The position numbers and the translations under genes were made by a program. Of a stretch of 64,000 nt of DNA, positions 10,075 to 21,484 are shown one piece after another. The notes beneath the pieces are model-generated. The model did no database searches and was not told the origin of the DNA. It was given only the letters and a program-made list of their open reading frames with translations. Position 1 is the first letter of the stretch, and the number at the start of each line of letters is the position of its first letter. Source of the DNA: Fagopyrum homotropicum (taxonomy: Eukaryota > Streptophyta > Magnoliopsida > Caryophyllales > Polygonaceae); assembly GCA_033239125.1 (NCBI GenBank), contig BSWB01000004.1:119917235-119981234 (forward strand), read 5' to 3'.

Positions 10075-10275
10075 TTTTTATTTATCACCCATATCTATTT
10101 CACCTCAGTCCTTGAGATCGACCTTGGAATATTTGCTTTTACTGCAATTTGATCCGTACAATGCAGGTTCGCTTATTAGCTTTCAACTTTATTACAAGTA
10201 TAAATTTAAGACTATATTCGTTCATTATTTACACACGTCTGAGAGCGAATAAGTTTTTGGCGCCGTTGCCGGGGA
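10075..10275 (+). repeat. Stray 3' end of a second Athila-type LTR plus its primer site
   Basis: Sequence like the last ~180 bp of the element D LTR ('gatccgtac...gcaggttcgct', ending GAGCGAATA at 10251) is followed by TGGCGCCGTTGCCGGGGA at 10258-10275. This is a second tRNA-Asp primer site inside element A, so a piece of another Athila-type element is embedded here. Confidence 0.8.
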
Positions 10276-10337
10276 CTGGACCTAGATCTATTGGTGATTT
10301 CGGTCATTGATAGTCTAGACTCCACTTTTACTTTTAG

Positions 10338-11407
10338 GGCCCGTTTTGGTCATTGATAGCAAAGAATATCTTCAAACGGTTTTAAAGAGAAGATTTCGGC
10401 CACAACAAAAATATCTCACAAAGATCTTAACCGAAGACGCAAGAGGATAAGAGAAGATCTTCCAAACGGATTCCACGCAAGAAGCTCTCAAATCTAAGGA
10501 AAATCATCAACGGCTATCCAAGAGAGAAGATCTAGGATCTTCAACAAGCAAATATCTTCAACAACATTTCCAAAGCAAGAGAAGATCACGAAGATGAAGA
10601 TTCTCAACGTGCGTCAAAGAGAGGAAGTAGAACAAAGAAGATAGAAGATCTTACAACGGCTACTTCACCTCAACCAAGCACCGTTTTCCATGGACAAAGA
10701 AGAATGTTCAACGGATATTTACAACGGCTAAGAAGTTCTCCATAGAAGACTACAAATGAAGATGGCGATTGAAGAAAACAACAACAAGCTTACACGGAAA
10801 CATCCAAGTCTTCAAGCGATCAAAACATCTTCATTCATTCCAAAAGTTTTTCTTCCTCTTAGCTTACCAACGTTTACATCCTTAGAGTGAGAAAAACACT
10901 AGAGCTTCATTGGCATATCTAGAGAGTGTTATACTTGAGTGTGGGTTACTCTACAAAGTAACTAGACTATTATTGCTAGGTCAGAGTTGACTAGATCGTA
11001 GCATTGAGGCTACAATGAGAGAAGAAGGGAATTTCTTCTAGGTTGTATCTAGGACTCTTTAAGCAGATAATAGATAATTAGATCCTAGGGTAAAGAAACC
11101 CTAGAACGGAGATGTAGGTTTTTAGAGTTGAACTTCGTAAACATATTGCCGTGTCAATCTTTTCATTCCTCACTTTATCCCTTAAATTATGACTAACGTT
11201 GTTTTGTAGGTTTCGAAGTTTAAGGCCTTGAAATCGCTTTCAAATCCTTGACAACCAGTTTTGTCACAAAGCGCACATATCGATTTCAAGGCCTTGAAAT
11301 TAGTTTCAAAGCCTTGATTTACGATTTTGTAAAAAGTTCCTATACTCTATTCAACCCCCCCTTCTAGAGTATTTATATCCTTATTATTCACCTATACGGT
11401 TCTTCAC
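10338..11407 (+). repeat. Copia-type LTR inside element A
   Basis: The 3' part ('attcaaccccccc', 'ctagagtattta', ending CGGTTCTTCA) matches, in inverse orientation, the LTR next to the Copia gag at 35311. The 5' part is a GA-rich 'aagaagatct...caacggc' sequence. The left boundary is approximate. No Copia primer site or coding sequence follows, so it is a solo or broken LTR. Confidence 0.65.
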
Positions 11408-11756
11408 AGTGGTCTAGACAAGGAGTCGATGAGGCTACATGGGTGATTGAGGATAACATTAGGAGTAGTTATCTGAGTTCTTTTCAGAGTTAACCGCAAC
11501 CTCAACACCGACGAGTTAGTATTCGGACTTTGATATGTGTAACTTATTTGACTACATATATGTTTCAGGTTTGAGTATTTGATATTTCATGTGTTTCATG
11601 TCTATAACCTTTTGGTGATACATGCATGTTTAGAAAGGTAGCAGGAAGGTTCATTAAGGAAGAGTTAGGCACTCTGGTTCTATTTATAAAAAGTTACCTA
11701 GAACGACGTTCCTTATTCTAAGTTTCGGGACGAAACTTATTTTAAGGAGAAACTGA
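11408..11756 (+). pseudogene. Chromovirus integrase/chromodomain tail with polypurine tract
   Basis: The frame QWSRQGVDEATWVIEDNI ends at TAA near 11492 and matches the C-terminal chromodomain of plant chromoviruses (Ty3/gypsy, Tekay-like). Further on, 'aagtttcgggacgaaactt' and a purine-rich stretch precede an LTR that starts at 11757. All upstream gag-pol sequence is missing. Confidence 0.75.
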
Positions 11757-12540
11757 TGTAATACCTGAAAATTTATTTCCATTTATTCCCGAGTTGAATC
11801 GGATTTTGACCAACTTAAACTATTTACATGATATCTTATATCATGAGTCAACATAATTTTTATCATTTTATGTAAGATTATTAGTTACATAAAAATGATA
11901 AGAATCATCTCTTACTTACTCTTACATAATAGAGTAACAAGCCCATTTGACAAGCCCATAACAAGCTCATGACAAGCTCGTTTCCTTTGAAGCCACAATT
12001 TTGGTAAGTGTATAACCGAGTGGAAATTACTCTCCTTAGCAGCAGAGGTAGGAGATCTTCTTGAACAACCTTCACCTTCCCTTCTCAACGTCCAAGTTCA
12101 TCACCCTTCTCTCCCTCAAACAAGCCTAGCCGTCATATCTACTTCCATTCCCTTCTCTCCTACTCTCCAAACACCTATTGCATGCGCAGTACCAGTGAGG
12201 AGTTGCCATCGTCGACTAACAACGAGGGTCTCTCCCTTTGAAAGGCGTCCAGGGAACCCTCTCTTCTACAAGCGAGCCCTGGCTTCATTTCCTTCGAGCA
12301 ACAGTAGGCAAACACACTCCGGATGAAACATGGGTCGGGTGACTTATGTTGCAATCATCTATTGTCGAGAGATGTATGTTACTATCATCATCCAAACCCG
12401 CACCCACTCTGTCACCCGAATTATTAAGCTTGTTAACTAATATGAACTTCCGCAGGTTGCTAAACTAGTTAAACCAACAAGCAAGCACACCCTACCTGTC
12501 AAAACGTTAGCTAACTCAGCCCGAAAAACTTGATTTCAAT
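11757..12540 (+). repeat. Chromovirus LTR, 5' portion
   Basis: Starts TGTAATACCTGAAAATTTA, right after the polypurine tract. It resembles the LTR start at 41532 (TGTAACATCCGAAAATTTA). The right boundary is uncertain and no matching LTR end is seen. Confidence 0.6.
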
Positions 12541-12925
12541 AAGAGGTGTCACCCCTAAATTGCCTAAACTCAACCTATTTGACCCAAAATGATGCTCCTA
12601 TTAAGAAAAACAAAGGTCAAGGCACAAAAGAACACAAGATTACAAACCATCACCTGTTGGTAGAGAAGTTTCTCCACATAATCTTATATCAAGATATTAC
12701 AGGGGAAACAAATGCTAGCTCCCTTCTACATTATATCCTTCTGTACATTTCCGTGCCTTCATTCATTTAGTACATGATTGCTTGTCCATTGCCATGAAAC
12801 ATCACTATGAAGGTGATCCAATTTTAGAAGCACAATTCCAAAAATAATTTTCTGCTTTTCTACATTCATAAATCATGTCATCTCGTAGACTATAGTTGGA
12901 CCTTGCTCGGGGACGAGCAAATGCT
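12541..12925. other. Unassigned stretch before the element A polypurine tract
   Basis: No gene recognised. The last ~30 bp ('cttgctcggggacgagcaa') match the usual pre-PPT sequence of Athila/Tat elements and belong to element A. The origin of the rest is unknown. Confidence 0.4.
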
Positions 12926-12940
12926 AAGTATGGAGTATTT
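12926..12940 (+). other. Polypurine tract of element A
   Basis: AAGTATGGAGTATTT lies immediately before the 3' LTR. It is equivalent to the AAGTATGGGGGAGTT tract of element C and would prime plus-strand DNA synthesis. Confidence 0.75.
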
Positions 12941-14718
12941 TGATGACACGATTTATGGCATTAATTTAGGCATTCATTTAGATAGTTTTTCCCGGTTTTC
13001 ATGCATGGTTTGGCATTTGTTCATGACGTTTGCGCTTAATTCATGCATATTGTCGAGACAGACGTCTACACGGACTTTTGTCGGATTTGTAGGTATCTTG
13101 GGGAGCTTTTGAACTCAATCGACACATTTGAGGATCATTCCTCGTGATGGCACACTTCCAGACTCGCTAAGGAGCAAGCTAGGAGCAAAGGAGAACACAT
13201 AGGACCTAGTTGGTGCATGCCTTGCACCAACTCATGGCTAAATGATCCAAGGAGAGTTTCTGGAGAAAAACCACGGCCAGAGACCAGAACCACGCCCGTG
13301 GAATCTACCCGTGGTTTCTGTTTGGACCACGTTGACACGTGTCCCACGATCTCTTTGGATGACTCTTGCTCTTGGTGGGTATTTAAATGATCTTGCAGGC
13401 TGTAATTGGGGATTCTCTTCCTTCTTTTTTACCTATCTTCTTCCCCAAAACACTTCTCCATTGTAGCCTCTCTTCCAAGCACCCATTGTGGGTGTTCTTG
13501 GAAGAGATTAGTGTTAATTTTCGTTCTAGAGTGAGATTAGAGTGGTTTTGAGTGAGGTTTCCATTGTTGACAACTTGGAACAGCTCTTGGAGCCTTGTAA
13601 GATTTGGTAACTTCTATTCTATGCTTTTAATGTCTTTTCTTTGGATTGTTCTTCATCATCTAACCATGACTTGCAAGCATGCTTTATTTGTGAAGTTTGA
13701 TCTTGAAATGTATGTTGTTGGCTGAATAGATGTGATTTCTAGGGTGAAGGAATAATGTTTATGCTTTGGACTATGATTGTATGGACTTCCATGTTAGCTT
13801 AGGATCGATTTGTGTTCGAAATCCCACCTCAGAACCAAACCACGGCCTGTTCTTCATGCTTCCACGGCCGTGGTTTTGCATGATCCACCCGTGTTTTGTT
13901 CTGTTGTTCTTATATCGATGAATATGGATGTTAGGATGTAGATGTGTTGAAATCCTAGTGTTTGTTTAGCCTAATATAGCTTGGGGTGACCTAATGTTAG
14001 CAAACTAAGTGAGGGATGAGACTTACCCGGTAATTTCCTCTCTTAGATACATAAGATGATGAACTCTAGGTAGTAGTGAGCCAAAAAAGCCGCTATTGGA
14101 TTGAGTGTGCTAGGATCGTTACCTAAGACTTGCGTTTTCCGAGACTTACCCGGTAAGTAGGGGTTTGACCCTTAGGTAGTGGCCGGTTTGTGTAGAATTC
14201 CCGTCCTTAGGTTCCTTGAGACTTACCCGGTAATAGGACCTTAGGTTCGAGACTAGTGGATGCATGAGACGTACCCGGTAATTGCTCCCATTAGAGAAAC
14301 ACCCAACTCCGAACAACCACAACCTTCCTTTGATCTTTAGAATCATGAGTCCATAGTCATAATCGAAATTCCGAATCTCTAGAATCCACTTTCTTACCTC
14401 TTATCTCCTATCTTTGTGTTTGTGTGTGTTTGTGTTGCTTGATTGTGTTGATATATTTGTGATCTTTGTTTGATCACCCAAAACCCTCCAAAAATATTGT
14501 GTTTTCCATTTTCTTTATTCCTCATCTCATCTTAGTTTAGATTTACACTATCTTTGATCATTGAATGACTTGATTTCACCTCAGTCCTTCTGTTCGACCT
14601 CGGAATACTTTCCTTTCTACAAAACGATCCGTACACTACGGGTTTCGCTAGGTAGTTTAGGATTTTAGTTCGAGTTTATAAATTTAAAGCTTTTTGTGCT
14701 ACTAATCCTAGCGTAACA
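12941..14718 (+). repeat. 3' LTR of element A (1778 bp)
   Basis: A near copy of the 5' LTR with the same termini, palindrome clusters and TTACCCGGTAA array. It is followed directly by the target duplication CTAGC. Confidence 0.95.
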
Positions 14719-14998
14719 CTAGCCTGCTGATACTTTGCCAAGGCTTACTCATCCGGGATTGGTTTTTTGATCTCGGTCACGTCTTTAGGGAAGGGAACAG
14801 GGCGGCTGATGCTCTTGCTAATGCCGCTTTTGCTTTTGATTTTGGTATTCACAGGCTGGATGATCCTCCTGACTGTATGTTTGATATCCTTTTGGATGAT
14901 ATACGTGGAGTTAGCCTTTCACGTATGACTCGTTTGTAATTTTTTTCCGTTTTTGTGCTTTTGCGTGGAGTAGTGCTTCCGTTTTCGACCAAAAAAGG
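14719..14998 (+). pseudogene. LINE A, 3' end of RNase H and tail
   Basis: After the target duplication, RNase H resumes with GHVFREGNRAADALANAAFA and ends at a stop near 14940 (RGVSLSRMTRL). The tail ends in a short A-run after 'ttcgacc' near 14990, as in plant L1 elements. This joins directly to the sequence cut at 5688. Confidence 0.88.
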
Positions 14999-15245
14999 AA
15001 CTGAAGCACAAAAGTGGAATTTGTTTCAACCAAGTCGAAGTGAGCCAAGCATCAAGTGATGATCAGCAAAACACATGTTGTTGCATTCTACATTATAATT
15101 CAGTAGTCCAAAACATCATTCTGCATCAATTCAAAATTCCCCATAGTTTCACATGGACTCCTATATAAAAAGAAATTTCTAAAAAGAGAAAGAAAACAAA
15201 GCTAACAAGTTAAAATAGAGAAATTAAGGAAATAAGATGACTAAC

Positions 15246-15608
15246 CTGAAAATGAAGGATTCTTGACTTTACTCATCTAAAGTTATGTCTCAACTCATAA
15301 AATCTACCAAATTTGTTTGTGATACTACATTCCAAATGCCACAAATTGTAATAATAAAAAAACAGAATTAGCATTTAAGTCAAGATTCAAATATTTCAAT
15401 TCACCCATTCACAGAAACAAGGAAGAACATTCACATCTACCTTCTCTGAGCGCTCCCCAGATTGAGGCATGTTTTCGTAATTCTTATATTGCTCAACCCA
15501 AGTCTTCCAATACCTATCCCTACTGATACTTACATCCTTCCATGGAATGCCTTGAATATCTCTTTCATTTCTTGCTTTAGTAGAGTTAGTATCAGCATCT
15601 TTGTCACC
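15246..15608 (-). pseudogene. Two exons of a plant WD40-repeat protein gene, dead fragment
   Basis: On the minus strand, 15608-15441 is flanked by a splice acceptor (TTTAG) and donor (AAG|GTAGAT). It reads ARNERDIQGIPWKDVSISRD and WVEQYKNYENMPQSGE. I recognise this as a segment conserved upstream of the WD40 repeats in a plant WD40 family. A second exon-like block, about 15324-15246, reads FYELRHNFR, then a stop, then VKSRILHFQ and a GT donor, again in the family's order. The in-frame stop and missing neighbours show it is not functional. The rest of the gene is not visible, so this is either a relic split by LINE insertions or a captured fragment. Confidence 0.7.
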
Positions 15609-15959
15609 CTAAACATAACCCAAGAAAATCTTATATATGTAATGTTACCGAACTGAGTAACGATAGTAATCACCAAGTAGTTGGCTTAACCTCCAGAAGA
15701 TCCTTGACAAACTGTGGTGAACAACTGAATATGACTACTTGCCATAATGTTCATCATGTTACTAATCAAAACTAACAAATTCAGCATGTCAAATCCATGA
15801 TGATACGATAGCATAAAGGATGAAAAGAACCAAATAAAGAACAAAATGCAACAACACAACAAAAGGATTGATCTTTGTTTGAAAATTTGACCAATTAGAC
15901 AACAAAACATAAATTTTCACCTCTACAATACAAATATTTCTCATGTAATGCCGCCCATT
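15609..15959. other. No gene seen between WD40 relic and LINE B
   Basis: AT-rich sequence without a recognisable domain. It may contain intron of the WD40 relic. Confidence 0.4.
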
Positions 15960-18101
15960 TACATGATCAACGTCTAGGCGTTAGCCACCCTTAAACATCA
16001 TTTCAAATGAGTACACCAATCTCGAGAGGAATAGAAACACCAACAGAGGAAGAATCACGGCCCATCTTAACGAGTTTATCTACGACGTCGTTGATTCCCT
16101 GAAGATATGAGACAAACAAACCTGAGAAAACCAAGAAAGCAGGACAAATATCAAAAATTATAAGATCAATTTCTCAAGGAGGCTTCCATATATTTTGATA
16201 GAGTTAATAAATTTTTAATTATCGACTTCAATTTCGATCTAATTGAAACCCAATTCAACTACTTTGAGGATGCCACTTTTGAGAGCAATAGTTTCAGCAA
16301 TAATAACAGTATTTTGACCACATCTATTATATTGAAAAGCAATTGGTTTAGCGTTATGATCCCGAATTATGAAACCAAAAGTGCAATCACCATGATCCTT
16401 TTTTTGTCCACCAAAGTTTATTTTGATAAAATCAAGATTAGGTTTAACCCATTTGATGTTTTAGTTTTACGACATTGCGTTGCTTTCTTTTGGATTGATG
16501 TTTAGGATTAAGTTTGTCTCACTCATGTATTTTCCTAATGACACTTTTGGAAATATCATAAGTGATCTTATAACTAAAAACAATATTATTCCTTGCTAAC
16601 CAAATGTTCCACCACGGGTAGAACACATATTTTGCTCCAGAATTTGTGCTAGTTTTTTGTGTATTTTCAGTTTCAATGTAGTCGGTATGTTCAGAAGGAT
16701 TGCATGCCTCTTTAGAGTACTTTATAGTCGGTGTGTTCAGTAGGATTGCATCCCTCTTTCAAGCTCCAAGAGAGGGAGAACCATTTTTGAGAATATTTTT
16801 AGTTTTTCATTTTGATAATCATGATAGTAAATGGACATTGAAGAAAAAGATGCACAATAATTTCAATAGGGTGATGGAAAATACTACAATGCATAAAAAT
16901 CGATACCCTTTGTTTTTCAAGATTTTCTTGGTTGGATGACCATTCATAACCAACTTTCATAGAAATTTTTTGATTTTCGAAAGAACTTGAAAATCCCAAA
17001 TCCAAGTATTAGAAATAGGGTCCAAACATTCATGGTCATACAAAAGTTCCATGAAAAATTTAGTGGAGAACCACCCTTTATCATTAAGAAATCAATAAAG
17101 ACGGTCACTAATATTATTGACAGGAAGTTGATAAGAAAGAATATTGTGAATCATTTTGGAAGGGATAAGGGAACCAATTTTTTCTTCAATTTTTTCCTTA
17201 TTCCACCGACCCTCGGTTATATATTCACTAACTAGTTCATCATAATTCATATTTATGTCAGTCCGAAGACGCTTATTCAATGGTTGGTCAGACAACCATT
17301 TCCATTTCAATATCTTGATCGTATTTCCATCACCAACATTACATCTAATACCACTTTTAAATTCAATTCTTAACATCATCATTTTTTTCATTGTCAAGAG
17401 GTATTTTTCCAACCTTATATTCCCATAACACGTTATTTTTGTAGATATTTTTCATTAACAATTTTAACACAAATATTATCCGGTTCAACCATTGATTTTC
17501 AAAGAAGTTTCATTTGTAAGTCTTTCTTAATATTAGACGCCTTTCAAGTTCCAACACCATCCATTTCTTTTGGTCTACAAATTTTATCCCAACTAATAAG
17601 AGGATGGAATTGCGTTCCTTTATTATGGGAAAATTTCGGTATATTTGATCTATTTCTTGATGAATGCTAGCAAACAACATGAAACTCAGCATAATAAAAT
17701 TTGATTTCACATTAAGGGTTGCTTTAATAGGGTTTCTTTACTTTCCTTGGAAAGCGAGGACCTTTCAAAGAAGATTATTGTTGTCTAGATTTAATCAAGG
17801 TACTTTTCCAAATAATTTGAAGAGTTGACCCCATATTCAATTGGATATTATTCTTGATTGAATTTTTAATATTTTTTTGTTGTTTAAAAGACAAATTTTT
17901 AATAATTCATCATTTGTTTAGAAACAACACAATAACTTTTTAAGATGGAAAGAGCAAGATTACTAATGGTTGCGGAAGGTTTTGCAAAGATAATAGAGTC
18001 ATCAACAAAGGCAAAGAAAAAGATTATGGGTCCACATCTTGTAATTGAAAAACTAATTGCTTTTCTATTTTTATTACTAGCTTTTTGAATATTTTTGGCA
18101 A
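15960..18101 (-). pseudogene. LINE B, RT catalytic region to RNase H, decayed
   Basis: Minus-strand translation in mixed frames gives, from high to low coordinates, a degenerate catalytic motif FVDD near 18000, then SWDKICRPKEMDGVGT near 17580. GIRCNVGDGNTIKILKWKWL follows near 17340-17280, a Trp-rich part before zf-RVT. RNase H-like sequence ends near 16000 (INDVVDKLVKMGRDSSSVGV). Stops and frameshifts are frequent. It is older and more AT-rich than LINE A. The RT part upstream of the catalytic site lies at 21093-21480, beyond an inserted solo LTR. Confidence 0.8.
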
Positions 18102-21092
18102 TGTAACGCCCGTTTATTTGGGTGCGTTCCGACTTTTTATTTCTCCCTTCTATCGATTCGATCGTAGTTCGAGTTATTACTTAAGGTATTTTAAATCTTA
18201 AAAATATCTTTTTTCGGGTATTTTATTATTTTGGGATACAAGTATGTATTTCCGTATTTTTATTAATTTGATTTTCGGAAAAAATCGGGAAGTTTTTGCG
18301 GTTCGGAAATGCCATTCCGAACGCTTTCGGGTCGAATTCACTCTTTCCCCTTTTCTTTAATTTAATTTTTATCTATTTATTGTTTTTTTTTCCTTTCTCT
18401 TCTTTCCAGCCGGTGAGAACCCCGACCCTTGGTTTCTTTCCTGTGTGCCACCCATGCTATTGGTCTAACCCGTAGCTCCAGCTAGCCTGCACTTGCCCCT
18501 TGGCTACCCGACCTCTCAATGACCCTCATTCGTTTTCATCCCTCTCTCACTCTCTCTTGATTCCAACTGACAAAGAGCCATGGCTGGTTATCGAAGGTAC
18601 GAGCTCCTTGAGCAAGCCTCTTCCCCATTCTACATAAAAGAAACCTCCATTTTCTCCCCTAGACTCTCTCTTTCCATTTCCGTCATTAATGGACGAGGAC
18701 GACCTCACCCTCGCTCTCGACAGTCGCTAGCAGCCCCTCACCCTCTTCTTCATCTGAATCGAGCCGCCGGGAGTAGAGGGTGCCACCTTCGATGCACTGC
18801 ACCACCGGAGAGCCTGCATGCCTTCGTCCACCGGAACTCCACCAAGAAACCCTAGCCGCCGCCCTGTCTGCTGCTTCCCCTCGTCCTTCCCTTCGCCTCT
18901 TCTCTGCAGCTGTTAGATTGGGGCAACAACCACCGGAGTCGCTGCCAACCACGCCGGACCACCAGACGACCCCCATCCCCCTCGCCTCGCTGTCGAATCC
19001 AAGCAGCCCTACGCCGCCGCCCTCACAGACCTCCTATCCGCCCAATTTTTCTCCTCCTCTGCTGCGTTCCGTTTGAAGGTTGAAGAAGGGATTTTTGCCC
19101 TAATTATTTCGGCCCCCCTTATTTGTGTATATTACAAATTGTGCCCACTTCTTTGAATTTGCAGTAATGGCCCTAATTTTTAGAAGTTGTATTTTATACC
19201 CCTGCAGAAAATTAATTATGGAAAATGGCCCAAGTTCCGGAATTTGATTTTATGCAGAAAATTAATTATGGAAAATGGCCCAAGTTCCGGAATTTGATTT
19301 TATGCCCTGCTGGATTATATTTTGCGGTTTTGGCCAAGAGTTATTTTAAAAAATGGCTTAAGTTATTGAGTTCCATATTTATAGCCCGGAGATTTAATTA
19401 CGGTTTATGACCCATAGTTTTGGAACGGTATATTTTGCCCCGAAAAATGGATTAGCGGTTTGGAACTTTAGATTTTGATAACGGGTATTCTTATATTGAA
19501 ATGCTATATTTTATGCCCCTGTTGGATTTAAATTCGATTTACAGCTCAAAGTATTAATTGCGGTTTTACGACCAAGTTCTTAGAATTTCATAATTTTGCC
19601 CGGAAGGGTTTTTGCGGCTTTTAACGTGGGCATTTGAAACCAAGTTTTCTTAAATTTATATATATTAAATCTCCCGTTCAAATTTAGCGTATTAGCTAAA
19701 TTTACTTAGCTTTGGTTTTAGGTCCGGAAGCGCCCCGATAAAGGCCAACGATTCCAAACTCGACATCCGTAGATCGACTTCCATCTTTTGACGTCGTGTG
19801 AGTATTCTTCTTCCTCGATTTAGTTATGTTTAGTATTAGTATCATGCTAGGTTGGATAATCTAGCATAACTTATAGTGAATGTCAAGTAGTGGCTTTGGA
19901 CCTTAGGTGAGTATTGAGGATTTATGATTGTTATAATGCTTGAGGTGTTGATGTTATCTTGTGAGGATTGTCGGGTGTTTAGTGTTTGGGTTGATCTTGT
20001 GAGCTTATGAGAATTGAGATTATGGTTGTATGATCTTGTTGAGATTGTGGAGACTAGGACAAGAGTATCCTAACATGTGTTGTGATGGTTATGACCTTGT
20101 GAGATCGTGAGGATTAGGAGTCGTTATCCTATCATGGTTATGGTTTATGATCTTGCGAGATCATTGGGACTAGAAGTCTAAGGACTTCTAGCATGTGGGA
20201 GAGATGTTGATCGTGTGCCTTGTTTTGACCAGGCGTTGAGTGCCTTCCTACGGGAAGTTGAGAGTAGTGGTTATCGGGTTTATCTATGGGACGAGGTAAG
20301 TCTCCGGACTTACTTAGCTCGTATTCCTTGTATTAGCATTGATGTGTGTTTGGTGGTGTGTGTTTATTCTTTATTGTTTATAACAACTAACCGGAAATAG
20401 GACCACCGACATTTATATTATTTTGGCCCAAGTGTATGATAACGGGCGGTGACATCATCTGCCTAGCTCTTGTGAGAGTCTAGGAGGTTCTTGGAGACTA
20501 GCCCGTGCTGGTTAGACGGTCCAAGGCATCCGTACCGTTCCATGCCGGTAAGTAGGGACCGAGGCGGGACCACGGTGATCTCGTGTCACAAAACTAAGTT
20601 GAATTAGAACGGGATATGACTTAATAATAAAAAGATAATAAACCGGAATTGTGTGATTTGAGAATGTTGTGTGTTTATGATGATTTACTTGTGTTTGTGC
20701 CTTTCCCATTTATTCTAATGCTTCGAATATGAGCTAACGGTTTTATACCAATTGTTGTAGATTGCCTTGCAGGTTAAGAATGCGGCCGAGAGAGCCGGAA
20801 GAGTGGGCAGCCGGGGTCCGTACATTTTAGGATTGGGTTTTGGGTGGAGTCGAGTTTGAGTATTGTATTTATTGTACGTTGTATGACATTTAGTCTTTGG
20901 GGTTGTATTTTCGGCTGAAGTCTTTTGTTGTACTCTTTCGGGTTTTTCTTTTCATTGCATAAAAAATGTATTTCGGTTTTGGCCTTTATCCTTGTTTCAA
21001 GATCCGTGAAATTGTTATCAAGCTAAGGGTCGGGACTCATTGTGAGGTCCTAACCCGTAGCATCCCGAGTCCCGCTGATTCGGGGTGTTACA
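18102..21092 (+). repeat. Chromovirus solo LTR (2991 bp) inside LINE B
   Basis: Starts TGTAACGCCCG and ends GGGGTGTTACA. Flanking pentamers are GGCAA (18097-18101) and GGTAA (21093-21097), a target duplication with one mismatch. LINE B reverse transcriptase is split exactly there. The 3' third resembles the LTRs at 21485-23215, 23867-25403 (inverted) and 43148-45119, with shared 'ggcccaagtgtat' and 'catcccgagtcc' blocks. No internal retroelement sequence remains, so it is a product of LTR-LTR recombination. Short frames at 18580-19080 are not supported as genes. A perfect 50-bp tandem duplication is at 19204-19303. Confidence 0.85.
19204..19303 (+). repeat. Perfect 50-bp tandem duplication
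   Basis: Two identical 50-bp units (19204-19253 and 19254-19303), each beginning 'gcagaaaattaattatgg', lie inside the solo LTR. They look recent because no differences are seen. Confidence 0.9.
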
Positions 21093-21480
21093 GGTAATGA
21101 CCTCAAAACCTAGTTTAAGTGGAGAGGAGAAAGAGGGTTCTTGTCTAAGACCCCTTTTAGGAAAAAAAAGGAATTAGTGATAATATCATTAATGAGAATG
21201 GAGTGAGATACGATAGAGATACATTCATGAATTCAACCAGAAAACTTATCCGAAAAATCAAGTTTTTTCAAAATAGGCAAGATAAAAGACAATTCAGTTT
21301 TGTCATACCTTTTTTCCACATCAAGCTTGGTTTTCATAAAACCATGTTTCCCTTGTTTACATCTAAAACGTCAAGCATTTTATGGGAGACAAGAATATTA
21401 TCATAAATTAATTTATTTTGGGTGCATACTCCCTAAAGTGGATGAATCAATTTAAGGAGTAAAGCATTCAGTCTAGATGT
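21093..21480 (-). pseudogene. LINE B, upstream RT segment
   Basis: Minus-strand translation gives KLIYDNILVSHKML (the SDNI...HE region of plant L1 RT) and RGLRQEPSFSSPLK, equivalent to RGLRQGDPLSPYLF. It continues into the FVDD region at 18101 once the solo LTR is removed. The 5' end of the LINE is truncated near 21480. Confidence 0.75.
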
Positions 21481-21484
21481 AAAA

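Larger units (their letters stand above)
5689..14718 (+). mobile_element. Complete non-autonomous Athila-type LTR retrotransposon (element A, 9030 bp)
   Basis: Two LTRs (5689-7464 and 12941-14718) bound the element, with target duplications CTAGC at 5684-5688 and 14719-14723. A tRNA-Asp primer site follows the 5' LTR and a polypurine tract precedes the 3' LTR, so transposition signals are complete. Inside there is no reverse transcriptase and no gag core. A gag-derived coiled-coil ORF leads into an integrase remnant, then non-coding sequence and pieces of other elements (10.0-12.5 kb). It must have moved with proteins supplied in trans. Element B has an alignable LTR and a related gag coiled coil, so it belongs to a plausible donor lineage. 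The insertion splits LINE A. Confidence 0.93.

Noticed and set aside
18580..19076. Overlapping frames of 90-98 codons in both strands
   Set aside because: They sit in a solo LTR with GC-rich, low-complexity composition and show no domain.
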